Below, in pieces: positions 49,407 to 58,971 of a stretch of DNA of 64,000 nucleotides. Each line of letters starts with the position of its first letter. The first letter of the stretch is position 1. The stretch comes from an uncultured Ezakiella sp. (lineage in GTDB: Bacteria; Bacillota; Clostridia; Tissierellales; Peptoniphilaceae). The position numbers and the translations under genes are program-made. The stretch covers positions 62,001 to 126,000 of the forward strand of contig NZ_CALTVH010000001.1 of the NCBI RefSeq assembly GCF_943913045.1, written 5' to 3'. The notes below the pieces were generated by a model, which saw only the letters and a list, made by a program, of their open reading frames with translations, did no database searches and was not told the origin of the DNA.

Positions 49407-51694
49407 TTGCAAGGGTTTTAATTAATAGAAATATCGATTCATTAAATCGTGAATTTTCATACTTAATACCTAAGGAAATGAATGCATTTGTAGGGGCACG
49501 TGTCATTGTCCCATTTGGCAAAGGTAATTCTAAAATAATAGGTATTATTGTTGAAATCTGTGATGAGGATGATAGTGATCTAGTATTAAAACCTATATTA
49601 GAGATTTTAGATGATGAACCTTTGTTAACTGAGAAAGACATAGCTACAGCTTCTTTTATTTCTGAAAAAACATTTTCAAACAAAATTGAAAGTTTAAAGC
49701 TATTCCTTCCGCCCATGGACCTAAATTCCATACAAAAAGATTTATACTCAATCGAAACATTAGAGTTAGTAGATGAATCGAAGTATAGCCATGAAGAGCT
49801 TAGAGAAAAATTAAAAAGTGGAGAGTTTAAATATTCATACTCTTTAAAAAATCAGCCTTCTATGTATACTAAAAAAATTTTGTACACAAAGAAAGAAGCC
49901 GATAATCTTTCTGAGAGACAGATGGCTGTCTATAAATTGGTTAAATCCGGAGATTATAGTAGAAGTGATATTATGAAAAGGCTATCAATTAGCGATAGTC
50001 CGATAAAAACACTAATAAAAAATGGTTATATTGGCGAAAAAGTAGTTGTACAAAAATTTATAGGGAAGAAAGTTTCTCAATATAAAAAGCACAAGTTAAA
50101 TGAAACGCAAAGAAATGTTGTAGATGGTATATTCAAAGACTATAGATTAGGGAACAATAAGTTTTTAATAAATGGGGTTACAGGTTCAGGTAAAACTGAA
50201 GTATATTTACAAATTGTTGAAGAAGTCCTAAAGGATAATAAATCTGCAATAATATTAGTTCCTGAAATTGGCCTTACCCCACAAACGGTAGCTAGGTTTA
50301 AGGGACGCTTTAATGAAGAAGTTGCCATAATTCACTCAAAGTTAACTCAAAAGGAGCGATACGATCAGTGGATGAGGATTAAAAATGGTGATATTAGAAT
50401 AGTTGTTGGGGCTAGGTCTGCTATTTTTTCTCCAGTACAAAACCTGGGAATAATTATTATTGATGAAGAGCATGATAATTCATATGTTTCAAGTCATACA
50501 CCTAAGTATAAGACAGTTGATATTGCAGAATATATGGTTGATATAAATGGTGCTATGCTAATTTTAGGCTCAGCAACTCCTTGTCTTGATTCTTATTACA
50601 AAACAAGCAAGGATATTTATAAATTGTATGAGATGAAGGAGAGGGCAAACGGAAAGTCTTTGCCAAAAATTGAAGTTGCAGACATGGCCCTTGAGCTTAA
50701 TAATGGAAATACTTCTATCTTTTCATTAAAACTTTATGAAGCCATACTTGATAATTTAAAGAATAGAAAACAGACTATGCTATTTTTAAATCGCAGAGGT
50801 TATTCGGGCTTTGTAAGTTGTAGGACGTGTGGAGAGGCAATTAAATGTGAAGATTGCGATGTAAGCATGACCTACCACAAAAATATGAATAGGCTTGTAT
50901 GCCATTATTGCGGTAAGTCAATAGTTTTACCAGAAAAATGTCCTAGTTGTGGTTCTGTTAAGATAAAGGATTTTGGAATTGGAACAGAGCAGGTTGAGTA
51001 TATTACTAAAAAGTTATTCCCTCAAGCTAGAGTTGAGCGGATGGACAGGGATACAATGACGAGAAAAAATTCTCATTATGATATTTGGGAGAGGATGAAT
51101 TCTGGAGATATTGATATATTGATTGGCACACAGATGATAGCCAAGGGATTAGACTTTAAAAATGTAACCTTGGTTGGAATAATTGCCGCTGATATGCTTT
51201 TAAAAATTCCAGATTATAGGGCCTGCGAGTGGATGTACTCGCTTATTAGGCAGGTGAGTGGTAGAGCTGGACGCGGTGAAGATGAAGGGCGTGTCATTCT
51301 TCAGACTTATCAGCCAGAACATTTTGCAATTAAATTAAGCGTAAATGGTGAATATGAAGAGTTTTTTAAGACTGAAATGAAAGTTAGAAAAGAGTTTTTA
51401 TATCCTCCCTTTACTAAAATCATATTGGTACAAAAAACTTCAACGGATAATATGACTGCTCATAATGACCTTATGGATGTCTATCACAAACTCAGTAAAT
51501 TTGTTATTGATAATAATATTACCGCAAAGGTTTTGCATCCAAATCCTTCTCCAATTGCAAAGATAAAAAATGAATACCGCTGGCAATTTATTATAAAGTC
51601 GCCAGATAAATATGTAAGTAAGATTATAGAATTTTTAAGAAATTTTAATAGCAAGGAAATAAATGTAAGTGTTGACCCAATTAGTATGATGTAG
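49403..51694 (+). CDS. priA: Primosomal replication helicase PriA
   Basis: PriA restarts collapsed forks. The 763-residue protein has the 3'-binding domain (1-about 110), a winged helix, Walker A INGVTGSGKTEVYLQI near residues 257-272, the DEEHD box IIIDEEHDNSY, and the zinc-binding cluster between helicase lobes CRTCGEAIKCEDC, CHYCGKSI and CPSCGS. Helicase motifs V and VI (IGTQMIAKGLDF and RQVSGRAGRGE) are intact. It is part of the gmk operon and is followed 8 bases later by def. Confidence 0.97.
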   Translation: MIARVLINRNIDSLNREFSYLIPKEMNAFVGARVIVPFGKGNSKIIGIIVEICDEDDSDLVLKPILEILDDEPLLTEKDIATASFISEKTFSNKIESLKLFLPPMDLNSIQKDLYSIETLELVDESKYSHEELREKLKSGEFKYSYSLKNQPSMYTKKILYTKKEADNLSERQMAVYKLVKSGDYSRSDIMKRLSISDSPIKTLIKNGYIGEKVVVQKFIGKKVSQYKKHKLNETQRNVVDGIFKDYRLGNNKFLINGVTGSGKTEVYLQIVEEVLKDNKSAIILVPEIGLTPQTVARFKGRFNEEVAIIHSKLTQKERYDQWMRIKNGDIRIVVGARSAIFSPVQNLGIIIIDEEHDNSYVSSHTPKYKTVDIAEYMVDINGAMLILGSATPCLDSYYKTSKDIYKLYEMKERANGKSLPKIEVADMALELNNGNTSIFSLKLYEAILDNLKNRKQTMLFLNRRGYSGFVSCRTCGEAIKCEDCDVSMTYHKNMNRLVCHYCGKSIVLPEKCPSCGSVKIKDFGIGTEQVEYITKKLFPQARVERMDRDTMTRKNSHYDIWERMNSGDIDILIGTQMIAKGLDFKNVTLVGIIAADMLLKIPDYRACEWMYSLIRQVSGRAGRGEDEGRVILQTYQPEHFAIKLSVNGEYEEFFKTEMKVRKEFLYPPFTKIILVQKTSTDNMTAHNDLMDVYHKLSKFVIDNNITAKVLHPNPSPIAKIKNEYRWQFIIKSPDKYVSKIIEFLRNFNSKEINVSVDPISMM

Positions 51695-51702
51695 GAGGTT
51701 AC

Positions 51703-52191
51703 ATGGCAATTAGAAAATTAAGGATTGATGGAGATCCTATTTTGAGAAAACAATCGAAGACAGTAAAAGAAATAAACGAAAATATTATAACTTTAATAGA
51801 AGATATGAGAGAAACACTTGATGAATCAAATGGCGTTGGCCTTGCCGCAGTTCAAGTTGGCGCATTAAGAAGAATTATATTAGTTAAACCAGAAGAAGAT
51901 GAAGAGGCAATGGTTTTAATAAATCCTGAAATCGTTGAATGCGATGGCGCAGAAGTTGGATTAGAAGGTTGCTTGAGTGTTCCTGGAAAACACGGAAAAG
52001 TTGAACGGCCTCAAAAGATTAAAGTAAAAGCTATGGATGTAGAAGGCAAAAACCTTGAGTTTGAAGCTGAAGAATTTGTGGCTAGAATTATTTGTCATGA
52101 GGTTGATCACACAAACGGCATTCTTTATACGGATAAAATTTACGAAAATCAACTTTTTGATGATGAAGATTTAGTGGAAAGTGATTTATAG
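51703..52191 (+). CDS. def: Peptide deformylase
   Basis: Def removes the formyl group from nascent N-termini. The 162-residue protein has the three family motifs: GVGLAAVQVG, EGCLSVPG and the metal site CHEVDHTNG (HExxH). The first motif has V where most deformylases have P (GLAAPQVG), and the third has THTNG-like DHTNG rather than DHLDG; both are conservative variations of loop positions. AGGAGGT precedes the ATG. fmt follows immediately, the usual def-fmt pair. Confidence 0.95.
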   Translation: MAIRKLRIDGDPILRKQSKTVKEINENIITLIEDMRETLDESNGVGLAAVQVGALRRIILVKPEEDEEAMVLINPEIVECDGAEVGLEGCLSVPGKHGKVERPQKIKVKAMDVEGKNLEFEAEEFVARIICHEVDHTNGILYTDKIYENQLFDDEDLVESDL

Positions 52192-53112
52192 ATGAGTAAA
52201 ATTTTGTTTTTTTCTTCAACACAATTTGGAGCAGAGATTTTAGAAACACTGCACGAATCTAAAAATGAAATCGTAGGAGTAGTTACCAGATCTGATAAAG
52301 TTAGAGGCAGGGGAAATAAGGTAATAAGTACTCCAGTAAAAAAATATGCTGAAGAAAATAATATTCAAGTATTTGAAAAAGATTTTTTAAGTCAAAATGA
52401 CGAATTTTGGATTAAAGACTTGGGAGCAGACTTTTTTGTAGTTGTAGCTTATGGAGCTATTTTGCCTCAATATATATTGGATATTCCTAAGATTGCTCCT
52501 ATTAATATTCACGCTTCGCTCTTGCCCAAATACAGAGGAGCTAGTCCGATAGAAAGCGTTATTAAGGACGGTCAAGACAAGACTGGAATCGCATATATGA
52601 GGATGGTTAAAGCTTTAGATGCTGGTGATATTTATAAGTCTTATGAGTTAAGTATAGATGAAAATGAAACTTTCGATTCATTAAATCAAAGACTTTGCAA
52701 TTTATCAAAAGATACTATTGTAGAAGTTTTATCTGAAATTGAAAATGGAGAATTAAAACCTCAACCACAAGGCCCAGGAGAGACTTATGTAGGTAAAATC
52801 TCAAAAGAGGATGCTCTAATTGATTTTAATTTAAATAGCAGAGATATAAAAAATAAAATTAATGCTTTGAGTTCACATATTGGCGCCTATGCCTATAATG
52901 GAGATGATAGATACAAATTATTTTCAGCTAGGCTTTCTGAGCTCAAATTAGATCCAGGATTTATAAAAGTTTCTGATGGCAATTTGCATATTGGAACTTT
53001 AGATGGGGCAGTTATAATCGATCAAATACAAGCTCCAGGTAAAAAGAAAATGAAAACATCAGATTTTTTAAGAGGAAATAATATTGAAGGAAGATTTGAA
53101 AATAAACGATAG
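52192..53112 (+). CDS. fmt: Methionyl-tRNA formyltransferase
   Basis: Fmt formylates initiator Met-tRNA. The 306-residue protein opens KILFFSSTQFGAEILETL, followed by VVTRSDKVRGRGNK, VVAYGAILPQYILDIP, the formyl-transfer core INIHASLLPKYRGASPIE and GIAYMRMVKALDAGDIY. The N-terminal SSTQFGA differs from the commoner GTPEFA. The C-terminal oligonucleotide-binding domain follows (about 205-306). It starts directly after the def stop and overlaps rsmB by 29 bases. Confidence 0.96.
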   Translation: MSKILFFSSTQFGAEILETLHESKNEIVGVVTRSDKVRGRGNKVISTPVKKYAEENNIQVFEKDFLSQNDEFWIKDLGADFFVVVAYGAILPQYILDIPKIAPINIHASLLPKYRGASPIESVIKDGQDKTGIAYMRMVKALDAGDIYKSYELSIDENETFDSLNQRLCNLSKDTIVEVLSEIENGELKPQPQGPGETYVGKISKEDALIDFNLNSRDIKNKINALSSHIGAYAYNGDDRYKLFSARLSELKLDPGFIKVSDGNLHIGTLDGAVIIDQIQAPGKKKMKTSDFLRGNNIEGRFENKR

Positions 53113-54316
53113 AGAAATTGCTTTTGATATCATATACAAAGTTATTTATGATGATGGCTACTCTAATTTATTATTAAAAAACACTCAGCTAGATTCAAGG
53201 CCTTTTGTAACAGACCTGGTATACGGAGTTATTGAAAGGAAATTAACCCTAGAGGAGATGTTAAGAGTTTTATCTAATAAAGATTTAGAAAAAATAGATG
53301 AAAAAGTTGTTGTTTTAATTTACATGGGCCTTTATCAGTTGTTCTATTCCAACACAAAAGACTATGCAGCTGTTTTTGAAGTAGTTGAACTAGCTAAAAA
53401 GATGTTAAATAAAGGAGCTGCAGGTTTTGTAAATGGTATTTTAAGATCAGCTCAGCGAATGGGGGACGACCTTACAAATGAAGTTTATGGTAAGGGTTGG
53501 GAATATGAGTATTCTATTAACCACGAGCTCCTGTCCATGATTAAGGAAAATAAAGCAAATACACTTGCAATTTTACAAGCAACTTTCACTCCTCCTAAAG
53601 TTCATATTTATGTCAGGAGAAATATGGCTAAAATTAAAGCCACACTTGAATCTAATGAAATAAAATTCAAAGAAAAAGAGGATTTTTTAATTATACAAAA
53701 CTATAGACATAGCGTGCTTACAAGTTTTTTTATAAATGGTGATTACACAATTATGGACTACTCTACATCAATTGTAAGGGGACTTGCACCTGATGATAGT
53801 ATTGATACAATATTTGATATGTGTGCAGCACCGGGTGGTAAAACTCTTTTGCTAGCTGATAAGTTTCCAAACGCGCAGATAAAGGCAAGTGATATAAATA
53901 AAAATAGAGTTACCTTGTTGATTAATAATATAAGACGTTGGGGACTAACAAATGTTACTTGCGGGGTTCATGATGCTAGAAATTTTGATGGCAAAGAATA
54001 CGATTTAGTTTTGTGTGATGTTTTGTGCAGCGGCTCAGGTGTAATTTCAAGGAAGCCAGAGTTAAAATACAAGATAAATTATAATATGATTGAAGAGTTA
54101 AATGCTAAGCAAATAGAAATACTCAAGAATGCTGCCAATCAAGCAAAAAAAGATAAGTATATAATTTATTCAACTTGTTCAATATTAAAAAGAGAGAATA
54201 GGGATGTAGTAGACAGGGTTGCAGAAGAAAATAATTTAAGTATCATCAAAGATATTACAATTTTTCCAAGTAAAGATAGTGAGGGATTTTACGCTTGCTT
54301 ATTAAAAAAGATATAG
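53084..54316 (+). CDS. rsmB: 16S rRNA cytosine-C5 methyltransferase RsmB
   Basis: RsmB methylates C967 of 16S rRNA. The 410-residue protein has a NusB-like N-terminal domain (1-about 140, with DYAAVFEVVELAKKM) and a SAM-dependent methyltransferase domain with FDMCAAPGGKTLLLADKFP, DLVLCDVLCSGSGVISRKPE and the catalytic YSTCSILKRENRD. The usual DAPCSG motif reads DVLCSG, keeping the cysteine. I use TTG 53084, with AGAGGA at 53071-53076; TTG 53096 is an alternative. It overlaps fmt by 29 bases and rlmN by 22. Confidence 0.92.
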   Translation: MKEDLKINDREIAFDIIYKVIYDDGYSNLLLKNTQLDSRPFVTDLVYGVIERKLTLEEMLRVLSNKDLEKIDEKVVVLIYMGLYQLFYSNTKDYAAVFEVVELAKKMLNKGAAGFVNGILRSAQRMGDDLTNEVYGKGWEYEYSINHELLSMIKENKANTLAILQATFTPPKVHIYVRRNMAKIKATLESNEIKFKEKEDFLIIQNYRHSVLTSFFINGDYTIMDYSTSIVRGLAPDDSIDTIFDMCAAPGGKTLLLADKFPNAQIKASDINKNRVTLLINNIRRWGLTNVTCGVHDARNFDGKEYDLVLCDVLCSGSGVISRKPELKYKINYNMIEELNAKQIEILKNAANQAKKDKYIIYSTCSILKRENRDVVDRVAEENNLSIIKDITIFPSKDSEGFYACLLKKI

Positions 54317-55332
54317 ATAATTTTACATTTGAAGAGTTAAAGTCAGAGTTAGATCAATTTAATTTGCCGAAATTTAGGACTGATCAAATTTTTTCGGCTA
54401 TTCATAAGAATAGAATAGAAAGCTTTGATCAAATGAGTTCACTACCAATGGATCTTAGGACGAAACTTAAAGACGAGTACAAGTTCACAGAAATTAGTAT
54501 AATAACAAGTTTAACTAGCAAAAATAGCAAGACTAAAAAATACTTGTTTAAACTTGCTGATGGTAATTTTGTTGAATCAGTCTATATGGAATATAAGGAC
54601 AGAAATTCCATATGTATTTCATCACAAGTTGGCTGCAATATGGGCTGTGTTTTTTGCGCATCTACAAAAGGTGGCAAGGCAAGAAACTTAAGTTCTGGTG
54701 AAATGGTCAGGCAAATATATGAAATCGAAAAGATTGAGGGAAAGTATATAAACAATATCGTTATTATGGGCCAAGGTGAACCACTTGATAACTACGACAA
54801 TCTCATTAGATTTTTAAAAACTATTTCTGATGAAAAGGGTGCCAATAAATCTTTAAGGAAGATTACTGTTTCGACATGTGGGCTTACAGATAAAATAATT
54901 GATTTAGCCCATGAAGGGCTACCGGTAACACTTGCTCTTTCTTTACACAGGACAACGGATGAAGAAAGGTCAAGGTTAATGCCTATAAATAAAAAATATT
55001 CGCTCAAAGGATTAATGGATGCGGTTTCATACTATTATAAAGAAACAGGTAGAAGACCTAGTTTTGAGTACATGGTAATTGGTGGTGAGAATGACAGCGA
55101 CAACGATGCTAAAAGATTAAAGGAATTTGTAAATAAAACTCATGCCCACATTAATATACTGGAATTAAACCCAATAAAAGAATACAATAATAAGGGTGAA
55201 GATGGTGCGGCAAAATTATTTACTCAGAAGTTAAATGATTTAAATGTAAACGCAACATTTAGACATAGCATGGGCCAGGATATTGATGGAGCATGCGGTC
55301 AATTAAGAAGAAAATTTATATGCGAGGATTAA
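54295..55332 (+). CDS. rlmN: 23S rRNA/tRNA adenine-C2 methyltransferase RlmN
   Basis: RlmN is a radical SAM enzyme that methylates A2503 of 23S rRNA and A37 of some tRNAs. The 345-residue protein has the cluster CNMGCVFCAS, GQGEPLDNYDN, a C-terminal cysteine in DGACGQLRRKF that could be the methyl-carrying residue, and VTLALSLHRTTDEERSRLMP. The start is TTG 54295, overlapping the rsmB end; GAGGGA lies about 9 bases upstream. It is followed by stp-prkC-rsgA as in other Firmicutes. Confidence 0.96.
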   Translation: MLIKKDIDNFTFEELKSELDQFNLPKFRTDQIFSAIHKNRIESFDQMSSLPMDLRTKLKDEYKFTEISIITSLTSKNSKTKKYLFKLADGNFVESVYMEYKDRNSICISSQVGCNMGCVFCASTKGGKARNLSSGEMVRQIYEIEKIEGKYINNIVIMGQGEPLDNYDNLIRFLKTISDEKGANKSLRKITVSTCGLTDKIIDLAHEGLPVTLALSLHRTTDEERSRLMPINKKYSLKGLMDAVSYYYKETGRRPSFEYMVIGGENDSDNDAKRLKEFVNKTHAHINILELNPIKEYNNKGEDGAAKLFTQKLNDLNVNATFRHSMGQDIDGACGQLRRKFICED

Positions 55333-55333
55333 T

Positions 55334-56032
55334 ATGTTATATTTCTCAAGAACAGATAAGGGTAATATTAGAAAAAATAATGAGGATTCATTGTATATAA
55401 AAGAATATAATGATTTATTAATTTTAGCAATTTGCGATGGAATGGGTGGCCATAAATCAGGAGAGGTCGCTAGCAATATGGCCGTAAAGGCTGTAGAAAG
55501 CTGGAAGCCTCAGAAAGACGAAGATATTTTAAAATCATTAAAGAAACTTGTAGAGGATATTAATATTAATATATATTTAAAATCTAAGTCATCTGATGAT
55601 TTATCTGGTATGGGAACAACCTTATCCATAGCGGTTATAAAAAAGACGACTTTATATTACGCTCATGTAGGTGATTCAAGAATTTATATTTATGACGGTG
55701 AGCTAAAACAAATCACAAATGACCACACTCTAACTGCTGAATTAATAAAAAAAGGTGTTGATATCAAAGAAGAAAGATATTCTAATTATATAACAAGAGC
55801 GGTTGGAGTATCTTCCATAGAAACGCCAGACCTTGGTGAGATAAAACCAGGCCTTCCATTCAAGGTATTTTTATGTACAGATGGCGTCACAAAATATCTA
55901 TGTGATCAAGAGTTAGAAGAAGAACTTAAAAATGATAATGATTCAGAAATTGTTAATATTATTGTTGACAAGTGCCTCGAAAGAGGGGGCAAGGACAATA
56001 TAACTTGTATTTTGACTAAGATAGGAGAATAG
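55334..56032 (+). CDS. stp: PP2C-type Ser/Thr protein phosphatase (Stp/PrpC)
   Basis: This 232-residue phosphatase reverses PrkC signalling. The metal-binding motifs are RTDKGNIRKNNEDS, LAICDGMGGHKSGEVAS, SGMGTTLSIAVI, YAHVGDSRIYI and GGKDNITCIL, all at expected spacing. It lies 1 base after rlmN and directly before the kinase gene, the conserved stp-prkC pair that controls growth and cell-wall status. Confidence 0.96.
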   Translation: MLYFSRTDKGNIRKNNEDSLYIKEYNDLLILAICDGMGGHKSGEVASNMAVKAVESWKPQKDEDILKSLKKLVEDININIYLKSKSSDDLSGMGTTLSIAVIKKTTLYYAHVGDSRIYIYDGELKQITNDHTLTAELIKKGVDIKEERYSNYITRAVGVSSIETPDLGEIKPGLPFKVFLCTDGVTKYLCDQELEEELKNDNDSEIVNIIVDKCLERGGKDNITCILTKIGE

Positions 56033-56033
56033 T

Positions 56034-58124
56034 ATGGAAATAGGTTCAATGTTATTGGATAGATATGAAATACTTGAGGTTGTAGGAGTTGGCGGGATGG
56101 CAACTGTTTACAAAGCCAAGTGTCATACACTTGATAGGCTTGTTGCTATCAAGGAATTAAAAGATGAGTATGCTAGCGACGAAGAATTTGTTAAAAAGTT
56201 TATGAACGAATGCCAAGCTGCTGCAAAGTTAAATCATCCAAACATAGTCAGTATTTATGATTTTCATAAGGTAAATATTGATGATGTAGATCATTATTTT
56301 ATAATAATGGAATATATTGATGGTGAAACTTTAAAAGATGTTATTGCTGAAAAGAGTCCAATAGAGCAAGATCAAGCTTTAATTATTGCCGGACAGATTT
56401 TAGCGGCCTTAAAAGAAGCACACTCTCACGGTGTAATTCATAGAGATATTAAGCCTCATAATATTATGATTACAAAAAATGGAATTGTTAAAGTCACTGA
56501 TTTTGGTATAGCAAGAGCAACCACTAATCAAACTATGACAACTACTATGGATGCCATGGGTTCTGTACATTATTTTTCGCCAGAACAAGCCAGAGGTGCT
56601 TACACTGATCAAAGAACAGATATATATTCTTTTGGTATACTTTTGTATGAGATGGTGACAGGGAAAAGACCTTATGATGGCGAAAATCCAATCACGATTG
56701 CAATGAAGCATTTAGAAGAGGAAATTATTCCACCATCTAGGTTTAATCCAAGCATATCAGAGAATCTAGAAGCTGTTATTTTAAAGTGTGTTAAAAAACG
56801 TCAAGCTGAAAGATACCAAAATGTGGATGATATTATAGTAGATATCAATAGAATTCTTGATTCTAAGCGTAGTTTTTTATCAAATGAAGAAATAGACGAG
56901 CAACTTGACATGACAAGGGTAATACCTAAAGATGAGATAGAGCAATTGATGAAAAACAAAAAGAAAAAAACAATTTCTGACGCATATGATGGTACTGATT
57001 ATGATGACGAAGATTGTGACGATGATGATTACTATGACGATGATGACGACGATGATTACGAAGATGTAAGTATATTTAAGAAACTTCATATACTGCCAAT
57101 ACTTGCTGGAATATTATTAGCTTTTGTTTTAACTACAGGACTATACATTGGATTTAACAAGATTAGAGAAACAAATATACAAAATAGAATCGGTGAGCAT
57201 CCAGCGCCAAATTTAATAGGCCTTTCAGACGAAGAAGCCAGAGAAAAAGTGGAAAAGATTAAAGTTAATCTTGAGATTGAAAGAGTTACAAATGAAACGA
57301 GCAGGGCTTTTGGAATATTAAATCAACGTCCTCAACCAGGAATAAATATAAAAGAAGGTTCTACAATTTATGTTACGATAAATTCACCGGAAAAAGATAA
57401 TTCTGAAGAATCTAAATCTACTGGCAAATTTATGAAAGACTATGTAGGTAAAAGTTTGGACGAAATTGAAGATGAAATAAAAAATCTAGGCGTTGGATAT
57501 AAAATAGAATATGATAAGGATTCTAAAGGCCAAAAAAATGTTGTAATCAAACAATCACCTAAGGCTGGCACTGAAATTATGGATAAGACTATTATTGTAT
57601 TTACAGTTCCAGAAACAGGTAGCTTTGGTGTAAGAAAAGTTCCTAAATTAGTAGGATTAAATGTTGAAGATGCAAAATCATTAATTATAACTAATGATTT
57701 TCAAGTTGGAAATATAACTTATGAAGCTTCAAAAGATGTAAAAAAGGATATAGTTATTTCACAATCTCATGATGAGGGGGTTGAATTTTCTCCTGGCACA
57801 ATAATTACTTTGGTTGTTTCAAAAGGGGAAGAAGACGAAGAAAAAGAAGAAGATAATAAAACCGAGACAGAAAACACAGAAGCAAATAATGATCTAGCCA
57901 ATTTCAATCTTTCATTTAATGCACCTGAAGACAAAGAAGAAACAGCAGTAAAAGTTGTAAATATTGTTGATGGCCAAAGGACTGTTTTGTACGAAGAAGT
58001 GTATCCTAGCGACAAGGGTTTTGTTTTCCTTGATTTTTCTGATCTAACAGTTGGCTCTACAATTGAACTTTATTTTGATGATGTTGTCAAACAAACCTTT
58101 ACAGTAAATGCAAACACAAATTAA
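56034..58124 (+). CDS. prkC: PASTA-domain Ser/Thr protein kinase PrkC
   Basis: PrkC senses muropeptides or wall precursors and phosphorylates cytosolic targets. The 696-residue protein has a kinase domain (1-270) with GVGGMATVYKA, ATP lysine K40, HRDIKPHN with D138 and DFG D156, then a juxtamembrane linker with a striking run of aspartates (about 322-344), one membrane helix (353-374), three PASTA domains (about 389-451, 466-526, 534-597), an acidic spacer and a C-terminal beta-rich domain (about 618-696) that I do not recognise. It is co-transcribed with its phosphatase and overlaps rsgA by 17 bases. Confidence 0.96.
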   Translation: MEIGSMLLDRYEILEVVGVGGMATVYKAKCHTLDRLVAIKELKDEYASDEEFVKKFMNECQAAAKLNHPNIVSIYDFHKVNIDDVDHYFIIMEYIDGETLKDVIAEKSPIEQDQALIIAGQILAALKEAHSHGVIHRDIKPHNIMITKNGIVKVTDFGIARATTNQTMTTTMDAMGSVHYFSPEQARGAYTDQRTDIYSFGILLYEMVTGKRPYDGENPITIAMKHLEEEIIPPSRFNPSISENLEAVILKCVKKRQAERYQNVDDIIVDINRILDSKRSFLSNEEIDEQLDMTRVIPKDEIEQLMKNKKKKTISDAYDGTDYDDEDCDDDDYYDDDDDDDYEDVSIFKKLHILPILAGILLAFVLTTGLYIGFNKIRETNIQNRIGEHPAPNLIGLSDEEAREKVEKIKVNLEIERVTNETSRAFGILNQRPQPGINIKEGSTIYVTINSPEKDNSEESKSTGKFMKDYVGKSLDEIEDEIKNLGVGYKIEYDKDSKGQKNVVIKQSPKAGTEIMDKTIIVFTVPETGSFGVRKVPKLVGLNVEDAKSLIITNDFQVGNITYEASKDVKKDIVISQSHDEGVEFSPGTIITLVVSKGEEDEEKEEDNKTETENTEANNDLANFNLSFNAPEDKEETAVKVVNIVDGQRTVLYEEVYPSDKGFVFLDFSDLTVGSTIELYFDDVVKQTFTVNANTN

Positions 58125-58971
58125 AAGAGTGGCCGGAGGTGTATTTTTAGCTGATTATAATGGTGAAGAATACATACTTCATAGCCCTGGGAAAATAAAA
58201 TTAGCACAAAAATTATTAGTTGGTGATATTGTTGAATTCGAGAAGCAGGATGATGACTTTATAATAACTAAGGTTTATGATCGCAAAAATTCTTTTGTGA
58301 GGCCTCAAGCTGCTAATGTAGATATATTTTTGATTGTATCATCTATTGAAGATCCTAAATTTGATCAATACTTAACTGATAAGTTATTGGTATATTCTTT
58401 TATTCACAATTGTGAACCGGTTATTTTATTAACAAAATCTGATTTAAACTTGGATAAAGCCGAAGAAATAAAAGATATGTATAGAAAAAGCGGGATTGAT
58501 ACTTATATTTCTGGTATTTATCATGAGTCTTACCATGATATTGAAGAGATATTCAAAGGTAAGCTTGTTATTGCAGTTGGCAATAGCGGTGTGGGTAAAA
58601 GCACCTTTTTAAATCAACTCGCCAAAGATACAATTCAAAAAACTGCAGAAACAAGCAAAAAACTTGGAAGAGGAAAACATACAACTAGGCATGTTGAAAT
58701 TTTTGATCTTGGTGATTTTAAATTAATCGATACGCCTGGATTTGCCTCTTTAGACATTCCACTTCTAAGTGAAGGAGAACATTTACAGGATTACTATCCT
58801 GAATTTACAAAATATAAAGAGTTGTGTAAGTTCAATACTTGCAAACATATTAATGAACCTGGTTGTGCTGTAAAAAATGCACTGGATCAAGGTTTGATAA
58901 ATAAAACAAGGTATGAGAATTATTTAAGATTAGCTGAAGAAGTTAAAAATATGGAGGTAAACAGATGGTAA
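58108..58971 (+). CDS. rsgA: Ribosome small subunit-dependent GTPase RsgA
   Basis: RsgA checks the decoding centre during 30S assembly. The 287-residue protein has an N-terminal OB fold (1-60), a circularly permuted GTPase whose motif order is G4 (ILLTKSDLN), G1 (AVGNSGVGKSTFLN) and G3 (LIDTPGFAS), and a C-terminal zinc-binding module CKFNTCKHINEPGCAV. It overlaps prkC by 17 bases and rpe by 7, preserving the common prkC-rsgA-rpe-thiN order. Confidence 0.97.
   Translation: MQTQIKRVAGGVFLADYNGEEYILHSPGKIKLAQKLLVGDIVEFEKQDDDFIITKVYDRKNSFVRPQAANVDIFLIVSSIEDPKFDQYLTDKLLVYSFIHNCEPVILLTKSDLNLDKAEEIKDMYRKSGIDTYISGIYHESYHDIEEIFKGKLVIAVGNSGVGKSTFLNQLAKDTIQKTAETSKKLGRGKHTTRHVEIFDLGDFKLIDTPGFASLDIPLLSEGEHLQDYYPEFTKYKELCKFNTCKHINEPGCAVKNALDQGLINKTRYENYLRLAEEVKNMEVNRW

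Noticed and set aside
56985..57066. Frameshift or assembly error in prkC at the GAT/GAC tract
   Set aside because: The frame continues cleanly from kinase through membrane helix to PASTA domains, so the tract is in-frame coding sequence.
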